This document shows positions 8,608 to 13,589 of a stretch of 22,175 nt of DNA, piece by piece. Every line of letters begins with the position of its first letter. Within the stretch, counting starts at the first letter, position 1. The notes beneath the pieces were generated by a model. That model made no database searches and was not told the DNA's origin. It saw only the letters and a list, made by a program, of their open reading frames with translations. Source of the DNA: a virus; the IMG/VR virus record IMGVR_UViG_3300043464_001224, positions 1 through 22,175 of that record; one strand, 5' to 3'. The position numbers and the translations under genes are program-made.

Positions 8608-8816
8608 AACCTCTCATACTCTTGCTTAGTTATGCTTACCTCATTCAAGTGTAAGTAAGCCCTACACCTGTAAATATCACAATTAAACCAATTCTGGTTA
8701 GTAACAATCGCACCAGCTAACCCACACTCAGGACAACGGTAGTAATCAATCGCCTGTTTGGTCGGTAAGATACCTCTGTATGAACTCCTCTTTCGTAAGC
8801 GGCTTGGCACTGACAA
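8574..8816 (-). CDS. small zinc-ribbon protein, start uncertain
   Basis: The frame encodes up to 80 residues. It contains YYRCPECGLAGAI and then NCDIYRCRAYLHL, a zinc-ribbon arrangement in which CxxC is followed by a second pair spaced CxxxxC. The first 22 codons overlap the end of the TerS-like gene in another frame and begin with TTG, with an in-frame GTG two codons on; there is no ATG. Translation may start at one of these or closer to the CPEC motif by reinitiation after the TerS stop at 8746. The C-terminal 20 residues (TKQEYERLWGLSIASQKR) look helical. It and its neighbour form a tandem pair of metal-binding proteins. Confidence 0.6.
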   Translation of the reverse strand: MSVPSRLRKRSSYRGILPTKQAIDYYRCPECGLAGAIVTNQNWFNCDIYRCRAYLHLNEVSITKQEYERLWGLSIASQKR

Positions 8817-9231
8817 CGCTTCTTACCTCCCCGCTAATCTCAATTTGATGCTGCTCACTCCAACCTAGCTTAGTCTTTAGCAGATGAAGCAAGATAGGCG
8901 TATTACCATTCATAGCCTCAGCTATAGCAACACTTGCTAACCCTTTTTGCATCTCAGCCTGACCCTCTAAAAACTCCTCTAGGTAATACTTCTCTAAGAT
9001 ATACGTACTCACCCTAGCCGTTAGCGCTGTAGAACTCTTAGACAAGCCATGCCTAGCTAAATCCCGTATCTGTAACCCTAACTGTTCATCCTTCTGATGG
9101 TCTCTCGTCTGCGGAATAACCCGCATAATCGGTGGAAGTATTTCTACAACCGTGTTTTGCTCTACTTCAGCCTCGGATATTTTAGCCAACTCGCTCAAAT
9201 CCTCGCCCCGTTTCAAATCGTCTTCAGTCAT
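8746..9231 (-). CDS. terS: terminase small subunit-like protein
   Basis: The product has 161 residues and an ATG start. The N-terminal ~45 residues are acidic and probably disordered. The central region (residues about 50-130) is helical, and its LLHLLKTKLGWSEQHQIEISG segment (read as LLHLLKTKLGWSE then QHQIEISGEV) resembles the end of the oligomerisation region of many small terminases, where a helix ending in LGW is followed by an ISG beta segment. TerS proteins form a ring that recognises the packaging site and stimulates TerL. Position, separated from TerL only by two tiny genes, supports the call. The DNA-binding helix-turn-helix is less clear than usual. Confidence 0.72.
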   Translation of the reverse strand: MTEDDLKRGEDLSELAKISEAEVEQNTVVEILPPIMRVIPQTRDHQKDEQLGLQIRDLARHGLSKSSTALTARVSTYILEKYYLEEFLEGQAEMQKGLASVAIAEAMNGNTPILLHLLKTKLGWSEQHQIEISGEVRSVVSAKPLTKEEFIQRYLTDQTGD

Positions 9232-9453
9232 AAAAAACTTAGCCTAATAGGTAGAACAATGGTTGGATAATGATAGGGGAAATTTATATGGGAGGTTGGA
9301 TGTACAGGTACCGGTACCCTCGCCGTTTTCAAAAAGTTTTGGAAAATGAAAAGCTCTAATAGGCCTTTTCGCTTGTAACCCCTTGGAATAATTCAGGAAA
9401 GTCATATACCTAACTAGTATTCTATTTCTCGTTAGCTAACCAAGGCAAGGCAA
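9232..9453. other. non-coding stretch upstream of terS; candidate packaging or late-control site
   Basis: No convincing gene lies here. It holds two direct copies of GGTTGGAT at 9261-9268 and 9294-9301, 33 bases apart, a perfect 12-base palindrome GGTACCGGTACC at 9307-9318, and AT-rich homopolymer runs at about 9325-9352. It forms the leader of the TerS gene. Small-terminase recognition sites often lie in or next to terS, so a pac or cos site is possible. A late-gene control site is the alternative. Both are inference. Confidence 0.35.
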
Positions 9454-9762
9454 CTACGCGATATCATTAAGTAACTTACCATAATCATCCCAGCTCATAC
9501 CGCTTGCAACGAACAACGCCATGACTTCGCAGAGATGGTATGTGCGCTTCACCCGCTCGCGATAGCGTAACTGATACTCTGATATCTTAATGAGCTTCGC
9601 AAACGAGCTGCGTGGCATCCCTGTCACCTTACGCACGGCCTGATATAGGTTACCTCTTGGCAGTGGCATGGTGTGATAATGCCCGACTGGTATGCGAGCG
9701 CTAGTCGTACGTTTACCCAACCACCGTTTGCTATCTTCCACTTGGTTTACATGTAGCCACAC
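9454..9762 (-). CDS. small helix-turn-helix protein, first gene of the leftward block
   Basis: The frame encodes 102 residues from GTG 9762. An internal ATG at 9669 would give 71 residues and removes a basic leader, so the start is not certain. Residues about 36-100 look like a compact helical DNA-binding domain: LYQAVRKVTG, then MPRSSFAKLIKISEYQLRYRE as a likely helix-turn-helix (two helices with a turn at KISEYQ), then LCEVMALFVASGMSWDDYG. It is the first leftward gene, lies opposite the first early operator region, and precedes the terS leader. It may therefore regulate early operators or late expression. No specific family is recognised. Confidence 0.65.
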   Translation of the reverse strand: MWLHVNQVEDSKRWLGKRTTSARIPVGHYHTMPLPRGNLYQAVRKVTGMPRSSFAKLIKISEYQLRYRERVKRTYHLCEVMALFVASGMSWDDYGKLLNDIA

Positions 9763-9950
9763 AATAATCAGAGTGCCTGATCCAATCCCTAAAGTACAAT
9801 CCCCTTTATGCCGTATATATTCCTAAGGCTAGTAACTGAGAGAGTTAAGTATGTACGAGTTGGGGCGGGATTGTTGGTATGGGCTGGTAGCTTTTACATG
9901 TTTTTATGCTGGTATAGCTTGTCTATTCGGGCAGTTATAAAATACTTGCA

Positions 9951-9986
9951 TATAATTGTTTACAAGCATCATCATATTGTGTACAG
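9951..9986 (+). promoter_or_regulatory. early promoter/operator 1
   Basis: A perfect TATAAT is at 9951-9956. It is followed by TTGTTTACAA at 9956-9965 and TTGTGTACAG at 9977-9986, whose starts are 21 bases (two helical turns) apart. The two boxes share TTGTKTACAR and have palindromic ends (TTGT...ACAA). An alternative promoter reading uses TTTACA (9959-9964) as the -35 with TACAGT 17 bases later. The same boxes recur at 11410 and 13293. The pattern suggests that a phage DNA-binding protein controls this promoter of the first early unit. Promoter activity itself is inference. Confidence 0.55.
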
Positions 9987-10020
9987 TATAGATATAGCAG
10001 TTAACTAACTAGGGAGATAT

Positions 10021-10170
10021 ATGAAACCTTATAAACATAAATTATATCTGACAGAAAATATGTACTTAGCCTATGTAAATGATTTTCTAACGGTAGGTCG
10101 CTGCGCTGAATGGTTTGGGATAACCGAATCAAGTATGCGTAGAATTATAAACTACTATCGCAACAAATAA
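10021..10170 (+). CDS. 49-residue helix-turn-helix protein
   Basis: ATG 10021 follows the ribosome-binding sequence CTAGGGAG by a short spacer, and the frame ends at TAA 10170. The product starts MKPYKHKLYLTENMYLAYV. Its C-terminal half, FLTVGRCAEWFGITESSMRR, is a strong helix-turn-helix pattern: a small-residue first helix (CAEWFG), a turn at IT, then a recognition helix ESSMRRIINYY. It is the first gene after operator region 1, as a Cro- or excisionase-type regulator would be. It is a good candidate to bind the repeated early operators. It was found by reading the sequence, as it is very short. Confidence 0.72.
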   Translation: MKPYKHKLYLTENMYLAYVNDFLTVGRCAEWFGITESSMRRIINYYRNK

Positions 10171-10196
10171 CCACTAACTAACTACGGAGTAATAGT

Positions 10197-10424
10197 ATGA
10201 AATTTGATTGTGATATTTATTTAAATGATTGTTTATATGCTGCGATAACCGTTGAGCAGGGTACTTTTGATCAAATAGCTAGGCATATCGAAGATATGTT
10301 TGAGCTATCTGTCGATGAATTGAAAGAAAACAATTTAGTGTTTAAGTTGTTTAGAAAAGACAACGGTTTAACAACTGAACTGGGTACGGGCTACTACCGT
10401 ACTAGACAATGGGTTTCAGCATGA
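10197..10424 (+). CDS. small early protein, unknown
   Basis: The product has 75 residues. ATG 10197 follows ACTAACTACGGAG with a normal ribosome-binding spacing; this leader nearly repeats the one before the 49-residue gene. The sequence is mildly acidic. A beta-like start (KFDCDIYLNDCLYAAITVE) is followed by a helix (TFDQIARHIEDMFEL) and a closing segment. It has two cysteines and no membrane segment. No family is recognised. Its place near the front of the first early unit suggests a role soon after infection, perhaps host take-over, but nothing in the sequence shows this. Confidence 0.68.
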   Translation: MKFDCDIYLNDCLYAAITVEQGTFDQIARHIEDMFELSVDELKENNLVFKLFRKDNGLTTELGTGYYRTRQWVSA

Positions 10425-10687
10425 AAGAACTAAGAAAAGGCATCATGCCGATAAACGATGTAAAACGAATTTTTGTGCAAGTACAAAAGGGCGGTGAGAG
10501 AATTACTGGTTGGGTTCGCCTGCCGAGTCGGGAATGGTTAAATGCATTGACCGATCCAGTTACAATCAGCACGCATAATTTGATTAGCGGCGAGATTGTA
10601 AACGTTACTGGAAAACTTGTTTGGGTTATTCCTGAAGAACAAGAACCTTACTGGATAACCTGGTTCAAAACCATGCTTGGGCACTAA
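10421..10687 (+). CDS. small early protein, unknown
   Basis: The product has 88 residues from an ATG that overlaps the upstream TGA as ATGA; an in-frame ATG four codons earlier is possible. The chain is predicted mainly beta, with several hydrophobic strands (RIFVQVQKGG, ITGWVRLP, KLVWVIPEEQ) and a Trp-rich end (YWITWFKTMLGH). It resembles many small phage early proteins of beta-barrel type, but I cannot name a family. It ends the first early unit and is followed by an imperfect hairpin at 10698. Confidence 0.68.
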   Translation: MKELRKGIMPINDVKRIFVQVQKGGERITGWVRLPSREWLNALTDPVTISTHNLISGEIVNVTGKLVWVIPEEQEPYWITWFKTMLGH

Positions 10688-10697
10688 CCCCCACAAC

Positions 10698-10731
10698 CCC
10701 CTAGAATCGATTTTACCTATCGACCTAGGGG
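10698..10731. terminator. hairpin between convergent genes, possible terminator
   Basis: CCCCTAG (10698-10704) pairs with CTAGGGG (10725-10731), and TCGAT pairs with ATCGA inside, leaving a seven-base loop and a small internal mismatch. The hairpin sits between the convergent ends of the rightward early gene (10687) and the leftward initiator gene (10781). There is no T-run on either side, so if it terminates transcription it does so weakly or with help. Confidence 0.45.
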
Positions 10732-10780
10732 TATCCCTACCCTCACCCATTATCTCTTAACCTTGGCCATCCTAGAGGCT

Positions 10781-11287
10781 TTAAGGGGCTACCTTACGCC
10801 TCACCATAGCTTGCTTGGTATCATCCCACACTAGCTTATAAGTATATTTAGTATGTTTGATCTGGTTATTTGATCTAGTTAAGTTGATCTGGTTAATTGA
10901 TCTGGTTAGTGTATCAACTTGATACAGATCAGACCCCTGTTTTGATACAGATTGAGTATCAACCTGATACAGATCAGCACCTTGACTTGTATCAACTTGA
11001 TACAGATTAGGCTTCTGTGGATAACCTGTGGATAAGTACCGTTTGCGACCTTGCCTGGTAGCCTTGATATAGCCTTCAGAGATTAGCAGTTGTAGCGACC
11101 GTTCTGCTGTGGCTTCCGACTCATTTATACGCTTGGCTAACTCGGCCCTGGAGATAAAGCAGGGTGTTTTGTTTGTCTCGAATTCTGCCACGATGCCATA
11201 GATGAGCACCTCTCTGGCTGTGAGTTTGCCGTGTAGCAGGTCGGTAAATGACTTGATGAAATAGCGAGGTGGTGGTACTTTACCCAT
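10781..11287 (-). CDS. winged-helix replication initiator (λ O-like) with embedded origin
   Basis: The product has 168 residues. ATG 11287 follows TAGGAACTGAT. Residues about 12-90 form a winged helix: FTDLLHGKLTAREVLIYGIV, then ISRAELAKRINESEATAERS as helix-turn-helix, then LQLLISEGYIKATRQGRKRY as recognition end and wing. This is typical of helix-turn-helix initiators in phages and plasmids. Residues about 92-150 are three NLYQVDT/DLYQVDT repeats and two TRSNNQI-type repeats that simply translate origin iterons and AT-rich repeats lying inside the gene. The conserved-looking end is LVWDDTKQAMVRRKVAP. λ O and P22 gp18 genes likewise contain their origins. It should bind its own iterons and recruit host helicase; no helicase loader is visible nearby. 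Confidence 0.82.
   Translation of the reverse strand: MGKVPPPRYFIKSFTDLLHGKLTAREVLIYGIVAEFETNKTPCFISRAELAKRINESEATAERSLQLLISEGYIKATRQGRKRYLSTGYPQKPNLYQVDTSQGADLYQVDTQSVSKQGSDLYQVDTLTRSINQINLTRSNNQIKHTKYTYKLVWDDTKQAMVRRKVAP
10857..10910 (+). repeat. four AT-rich 13/14-base repeats (likely DNA-unwinding element)
   Basis: Four tandem copies of TTGATCTGGTTAT-like units start at 10857, 10870, 10884 and 10897, at steps of 13, 14 and 13 bases. Every copy contains GATC. The GATCT core resembles the 13-mers of E. coli oriC (GATCTNTTNTTTT); the first copy read from 10859 agrees at 9 of 11 defined positions. Because the steps are not multiples of three, the coding frame changes between copies, so the repeat is kept as DNA and not for the protein. 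Confidence 0.82.
10911..11010 (+). repeat. palindromic iterons (three plus a half copy)
   Basis: The core GTATCAACTTGATAC, a perfect 7-base inverted repeat around one base, is at 10911-10925 and 10989-11003. A one-mismatch copy (GTATCAACCTGATAC) is at 10956-10970. Each continues as AGATCAG or AGATTAG. A half copy, TTGATACAGATTGA, is at 10942-10955. Full copies start 45 and 33 bases apart. They are the probable binding sites of the initiator protein encoded across them. Confidence 0.88.
11016..11035 (-). other. two perfect DnaA boxes
   Basis: TGTGGATAA occurs at 11016-11024 and 11027-11035, separated by CC. Each is the exact complement of the DnaA consensus TTATCCACA, and their starts are 11 bases apart, about one helical turn. 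In the initiator protein they are read as LSTGYPQK. Their position directly next to the iterons supports host DnaA taking part in origin opening. Confidence 0.85.
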
Positions 11288-11304
11288 ATCAGTTCCTATA
11301 AAAG

Positions 11305-11339
11305 CCCCGTTTTACTTTTGCAGGTGAACGGGGTTTTTT
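11305..11339 (+). terminator. intrinsic terminator, rightward
   Basis: CCCCGTT (11305-11311) pairs with AACGGGG (11327-11333) and is followed directly by six T residues (11334-11339) on the plus strand. It lies in the leader of the leftward initiator gene, so it acts against rightward readthrough antisense to that gene and insulates the next early unit. On the minus strand the T-run is short (CTTTTA), so some attenuation of initiator transcription is possible. Confidence 0.75.
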
Positions 11340-11409
11340 GTTATCTCAGCTAGTTATACTCTCCCAAAACTAATCCCTCAAGTATTTTTACAAATATCCG
11401 AAAAGAATA

Positions 11410-11454
11410 CTGTACACAATAGCATCATACTGGTACTATTGAGGTGTACACAAT
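11410..11454 (+). promoter_or_regulatory. early promoter/operator 2
   Basis: CTGTACACAA is at 11410-11419, the exact reverse complement of the 9977 box. GTGTACACAA is at 11444-11453. The 10-base TGTACACAAT repeats directly at 11411 and 11445. TGTACA (11411-11416) and TACTAT (11434-11439) are 17 bases apart and could be -35 and -10, each matching consensus at 4 of 6 positions. The second box would then lie over the start of transcription. It heads the unit beginning at 11482. Confidence 0.55.
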
Positions 11455-11481
11455 GTTGTGTGACTAACTAGGAAAATAAAT

Positions 11482-11868
11482 ATGGAAACAAACAAAGAAC
11501 GCATCGAAAAAGTACTCACACGTAAATCAGATAAAACCATGCTTAGACGTTATACAGATGTGTTGAACATTCAGGCATCTGGCACTGTGTCATCTACTGA
11601 TCAGGAACGTTTACTTAATCACGCTACCGATATTGAAAAGGGTTTGTGCATGATGATTGAGGGCATTGAATACTATTGCCGTGGAACTACAAAAGATTGG
11701 GGCGATCAAGCAATTGGTGAAGATTATGTGCTTGCACCTGAAATTGGTAGCATTATAAATGGCTTAATTGGTCTATTAAACGGTCCTGGCCATTTTGACG
11801 GTGGTAGCTGTGACGGTGCTTTACGTGCCATAGCCAAATTATACAAAATTGAAGACGTAGAGGTGTAA
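11482..11868 (+). CDS. early protein, unknown
   Basis: The product has 128 residues. ATG 11482 follows ACTAACTAGGAAAATAAAT. It is the first gene after operator region 2. Residues 1-30 are basic and helical (NKERIEKVLTRKSDKTMLRR). The rest is mixed and mildly acidic, with helices around LLNHATDIEKGLCMMIEGIEYY, split here as LLNHATDIEKG and LCMMIEGIEYY, and a glycine-rich segment GLLNGPGHFDGGSCDG near 95-110. There is no membrane segment or recognised catalytic motif. Function unknown. Confidence 0.72.
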   Translation: METNKERIEKVLTRKSDKTMLRRYTDVLNIQASGTVSSTDQERLLNHATDIEKGLCMMIEGIEYYCRGTTKDWGDQAIGEDYVLAPEIGSIINGLIGLLNGPGHFDGGSCDGALRAIAKLYKIEDVEV

Positions 11869-11870
11869 CC

Positions 11871-12059
11871 GTGAACACGAAACAACTTATTCAGGCTATA
11901 GCCGCAAACATGGAAGCGGGAGCGACCCTGACCGACGCCATGGAAGCCGCTATGGGCTGTGAGCAGTATGATAGAATGGTGGCAGTCTTACTCAGAGCAA
12001 TCCAACAGGGCCGCGATAAAGTAACATTTAACGAAATAATGGAGAATGTATGCGAATAG
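11871..12059 (+). CDS. small helical early protein, unknown
   Basis: The product has 62 residues from GTG 11871, two bases after the upstream stop and preceded by TAGAGGTG as a ribosome-binding site. The sequence (NTKQLIQAIAANMEAGATLT, then DAMEAAMGCEQYDRMVAVLL) is almost wholly alpha-helical and alanine-rich. It overlaps the start of the exported-protein gene by 10 bases, so the two are translationally coupled. A small adaptor or regulatory protein is possible. No family is recognised. Confidence 0.68.
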   Translation: MNTKQLIQAIAANMEAGATLTDAMEAAMGCEQYDRMVAVLLRAIQQGRDKVTFNEIMENVCE

Positions 12060-12379
12060 TATTAAGTCTAATATTAGCAATGCCAATAATGGCAACAGCA
12101 CAAGAATGCGACTCAGTTTGCCAGGTATACCGACAGCACTTTGGGCTACCCGAAACCAATTCACAACCTGCACCATCCTATGGGCTACCTGTTCAACCCG
12201 TATTGCCTGTCCCGCAAGATCGTGGGCCATGGGGGACTGGTTACAGCGTAGTGACTACCACACGGCCTAAAACTAACTTGTTTGACCGTGACATGGTGGG
12301 TTCTGAAACAGTGCAACGGGTGGTTCCGAATGATGGTTTGGGGCAACCAATGCGCGGGCTAGACTTACAAGGTTGGTAA
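12050..12379 (+). CDS. exported small protein with Sec signal peptide
   Basis: The product has 109 residues. MRIVLSLILAMPIMATAQ is a typical Sec signal peptide with likely cleavage after ATA or AQ. The mature part starts with a CDSVC pair, then a proline/glutamine-rich linker (about residues 38-60), and ends in a polar segment without further cysteines. It should be periplasmic. It opens a run of four envelope-directed genes reaching to 13291, ahead of a lipoprotein, a membrane protein and an anchored transglycosylase. The role is unknown; cell-envelope modification or superinfection exclusion would fit an early export cassette. Confidence 0.7.
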   Translation: MRIVLSLILAMPIMATAQECDSVCQVYRQHFGLPETNSQPAPSYGLPVQPVLPVPQDRGPWGTGYSVVTTTRPKTNLFDRDMVGSETVQRVVPNDGLGQPMRGLDLQGW

Positions 12380-12449
12380 AGCACAGTGGGGCGTGGAGGC
12401 GCTCTACGATGCTTAACCAATAATGGGAAGCAACTAGGAGACTAACTAT

Positions 12450-12653
12450 ATGAAAAGTACATGGTATTTGGCGTATATCGCCACCGTTGTCGCTGTCGTA
12501 GCTAATTTGGTCGGTTGTACGGGTATCGAGGCTGGGGGTAAACTGTGGATAACTCGCGTCGATGAACGCCAAGAGTCACAGAGAACGCACAACGTGCCTC
12601 TAAAATGTTACCTGTGGAGCGATTGCACGAAGTCTGTAGAGCAAGGGAGCTAA
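12450..12653 (+). CDS. small lipoprotein
   Basis: The product has 67 residues. A basic start and hydrophobic core (YLAYIATVVAVVANLVGC) end in the lipobox LVGC at residues 20-23, so the protein should be lipidated at Cys23 and cut by signal peptidase II. The mature chain is 45 residues with two more cysteines (KCYLWSDC). The ATG follows CAACTAGGAGACTAACTAT, a variant of the phage leader sequence. An Rz1-like spanin outer-membrane partner is possible by size but the proline content is low; an exclusion lipoprotein is the other option. Confidence 0.68.
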   Translation: MKSTWYLAYIATVVAVVANLVGCTGIEAGGKLWITRVDERQESQRTHNVPLKCYLWSDCTKSVEQGS

Positions 12654-12656
12654 GCC

Positions 12657-12821
12657 ATGATCGATAACATCAAACAATTATTATTTACCCCGACTGGTAT
12701 CATTGTCACGTTGCTCCACGTTGCATTTTTCGTGGGCTTTGTGACCTGTACCATAGGTTTCAAGGTTTACGTGCTTGGCGAGGATCCTGCGGCTATTACA
12801 GCGCCGGTAAAACGACGATGA
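12657..12821 (+). CDS. small membrane protein (possible pinholin)
   Basis: ATG 12657 to TGA 12821 encodes 54 residues, too short to be noticed easily. It begins MIDNIKQLLFTPTG and has one strong transmembrane helix, IIVTLLHVAFFVGFVTCTIG (residues about 15-34), then a short basic tail ending VKRR. Its stop overlaps the start of the anchored transglycosylase as ATGA, so both are probably made together. Single-helix proteins next to signal-anchored endolysins are often holins, but a plain membrane partner of the transglycosylase is equally possible. Confidence 0.65.
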   Translation: MIDNIKQLLFTPTGIIVTLLHVAFFVGFVTCTIGFKVYVLGEDPAAITAPVKRR

Positions 12822-13291
12822 GCCAGGGCTGGATCGTAGCTGGCTTAGTTGCGCTCGCTTGGTATGTCTCAGTGCCCGAAACCGTGGTTTATCACGGGAG
12901 TAGAGTAGCTAGGCGACCAGTCGAGCCAACTAGGACGGTACTAGAGGCTGAAATAGACCGCGCTGCTGATGCCTACGGGCTAAGGCGGGCGGTTTTAAGG
13001 GCCCTGGTGCGCGTAGAATCAGCATTTAATCCAAAAGCAGTGTCACCAGTTGGGGCGCGTGGTGTAGCGCAAATAATGCCGTTTAATGCGTCTCGGTGTG
13101 GTTTGCCGGACGCTAGTAAACTGTGGGACGCCACCTATAACTTACGTTGCGGGGCTAAAATCCTGCGCGAAGAGTTAGATCAGCACGGCGATCTGCATAA
13201 GGCACTAACGGTGTATAACTGCGGTAAGGTTAAATGTGCGGAAGGGCAAAGGTACGCCGCTAAGGTAATATCTTTGTCGAAATTGTACTAA
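12818..13291 (+). CDS. membrane-anchored lytic transglycosylase
   Basis: The product has 157 residues. Residues about 5-19 (WIVAGLVALAWYVSV) form one membrane segment with no clear signal-peptidase site, so the domain is probably tethered in the periplasm or released as in SAR endolysins. Residues 44-157 are a soluble-lytic-transglycosylase domain: catalytic Glu67 in ALVRVESAFNPKAVS, the GVAQIMPFN motif at 82-90, and a YNCGKVKC variant (133-140) of the usual YNAG segment. It cleaves the MurNAc-GlcNAc bond of peptidoglycan. Four cysteines (94, 111, 135, 140) could form disulfides. It closes the envelope cassette in an early operon, which is unusual for a pure lysis enzyme. Confidence 0.85.
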   Translation: MSQGWIVAGLVALAWYVSVPETVVYHGSRVARRPVEPTRTVLEAEIDRAADAYGLRRAVLRALVRVESAFNPKAVSPVGARGVAQIMPFNASRCGLPDASKLWDATYNLRCGAKILREELDQHGDLHKALTVYNCGKVKCAEGQRYAAKVISLSKLY

Positions 13292-13292
13292 A

Positions 13293-13325
13293 TTGTTTAC
13301 AACTGTTTACACTGGTTGTATACAG
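13293..13325 (+). promoter_or_regulatory. early promoter/operator 3
   Basis: TTGTTTACAA (13293-13302) is identical to the first box at 9956. CTGTTTACAC (13303-13312) follows directly, and TTGTATACAG (13316-13325) differs at one base from the 9977 box. TTTACA (13296-13301) and TATACA (13319-13324) are 17 bases apart and can serve as -35 (5 of 6) and -10 (4 of 6). It precedes the recombination and nucleotide-processing unit starting at 13359. Confidence 0.6.
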
Positions 13326-13358
13326 GTAAGCAATCTCTTTAACTAGGAGGAAAATAAA

Positions 13359-13589
13359 ATGACATTACTAGAATCAACCCCCGACATGTTGCATTTTGTG
13401 CTTGAACACAAAGGCTTCAAATTTGAGGTGAAAGGCGTCTATTTAGGCGATGGTCGGCTAATACTTGATCCGGTTATTGGCTGGAACGAATTGGCCGTAT
13501 CAGTGAACCAAGACATCGAATCGTTGTACGAAGATCTAGACGAGACAATTTACAACGCTATGCCAGAACTTTACGAGGTAAACAAATGA
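13359..13589 (+). CDS. small early protein, unknown
   Basis: The product has 76 residues, and its ATG follows AACTAGGAGG by 8 bases, the strongest ribosome-binding site in the window. It is acidic, with a beta-like first half (MLHFVLEHKGFKFEVKGVYL) and a C-terminal helix rich in Asp and Glu (NQDIESLYEDLDETIY). It overlaps the recombinase gene as ATGA, so the two are coupled. It may be an accessory factor to Bet, for example a nuclease inhibitor in the manner of λ Gam, but nothing in the sequence shows that. Confidence 0.68.
   Translation: MTLLESTPDMLHFVLEHKGFKFEVKGVYLGDGRLILDPVIGWNELAVSVNQDIESLYEDLDETIYNAMPELYEVNK

Larger units (their letters stand above)
10857..11035. other. iteron-type replication origin inside the initiator gene
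   Basis: Read left to right, the origin has four AT-rich 13/14-base repeats, three palindromic iterons plus a half copy, and two DnaA boxes. Six GATC sites fall within 10859-10975, where fewer than one is expected by chance. The architecture (DnaA boxes, iterons, AT-rich unwinding repeats) matches plasmid origins such as RK2 oriV, while the location inside an initiator gene matches λ. Parts are listed separately. Origin function is inferred from these combined signals. Confidence 0.85.

Noticed and set aside
9808-10008. Rightward 66-residue hydrophobic frame
   Set aside because: It has no ribosome-binding site, runs through the promoter/operator boxes and shows low-complexity His/Tyr/Ile content, so it is probably chance.
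10857-11010. Repeats with regular spacing that might be read as a CRISPR array
   Set aside because: The units are tandem 13/14-mers and palindromic iterons inside a coding gene, next to DnaA boxes, without unique spacers of even length and without cas genes.
12818-13291. Reading the early transglycosylase as the only endolysin
   Set aside because: A holin-like gene and an exported cysteine-rich protein occur in the late strand, so lysis is more likely there; the early gene is kept as anchored transglycosylase with open role.
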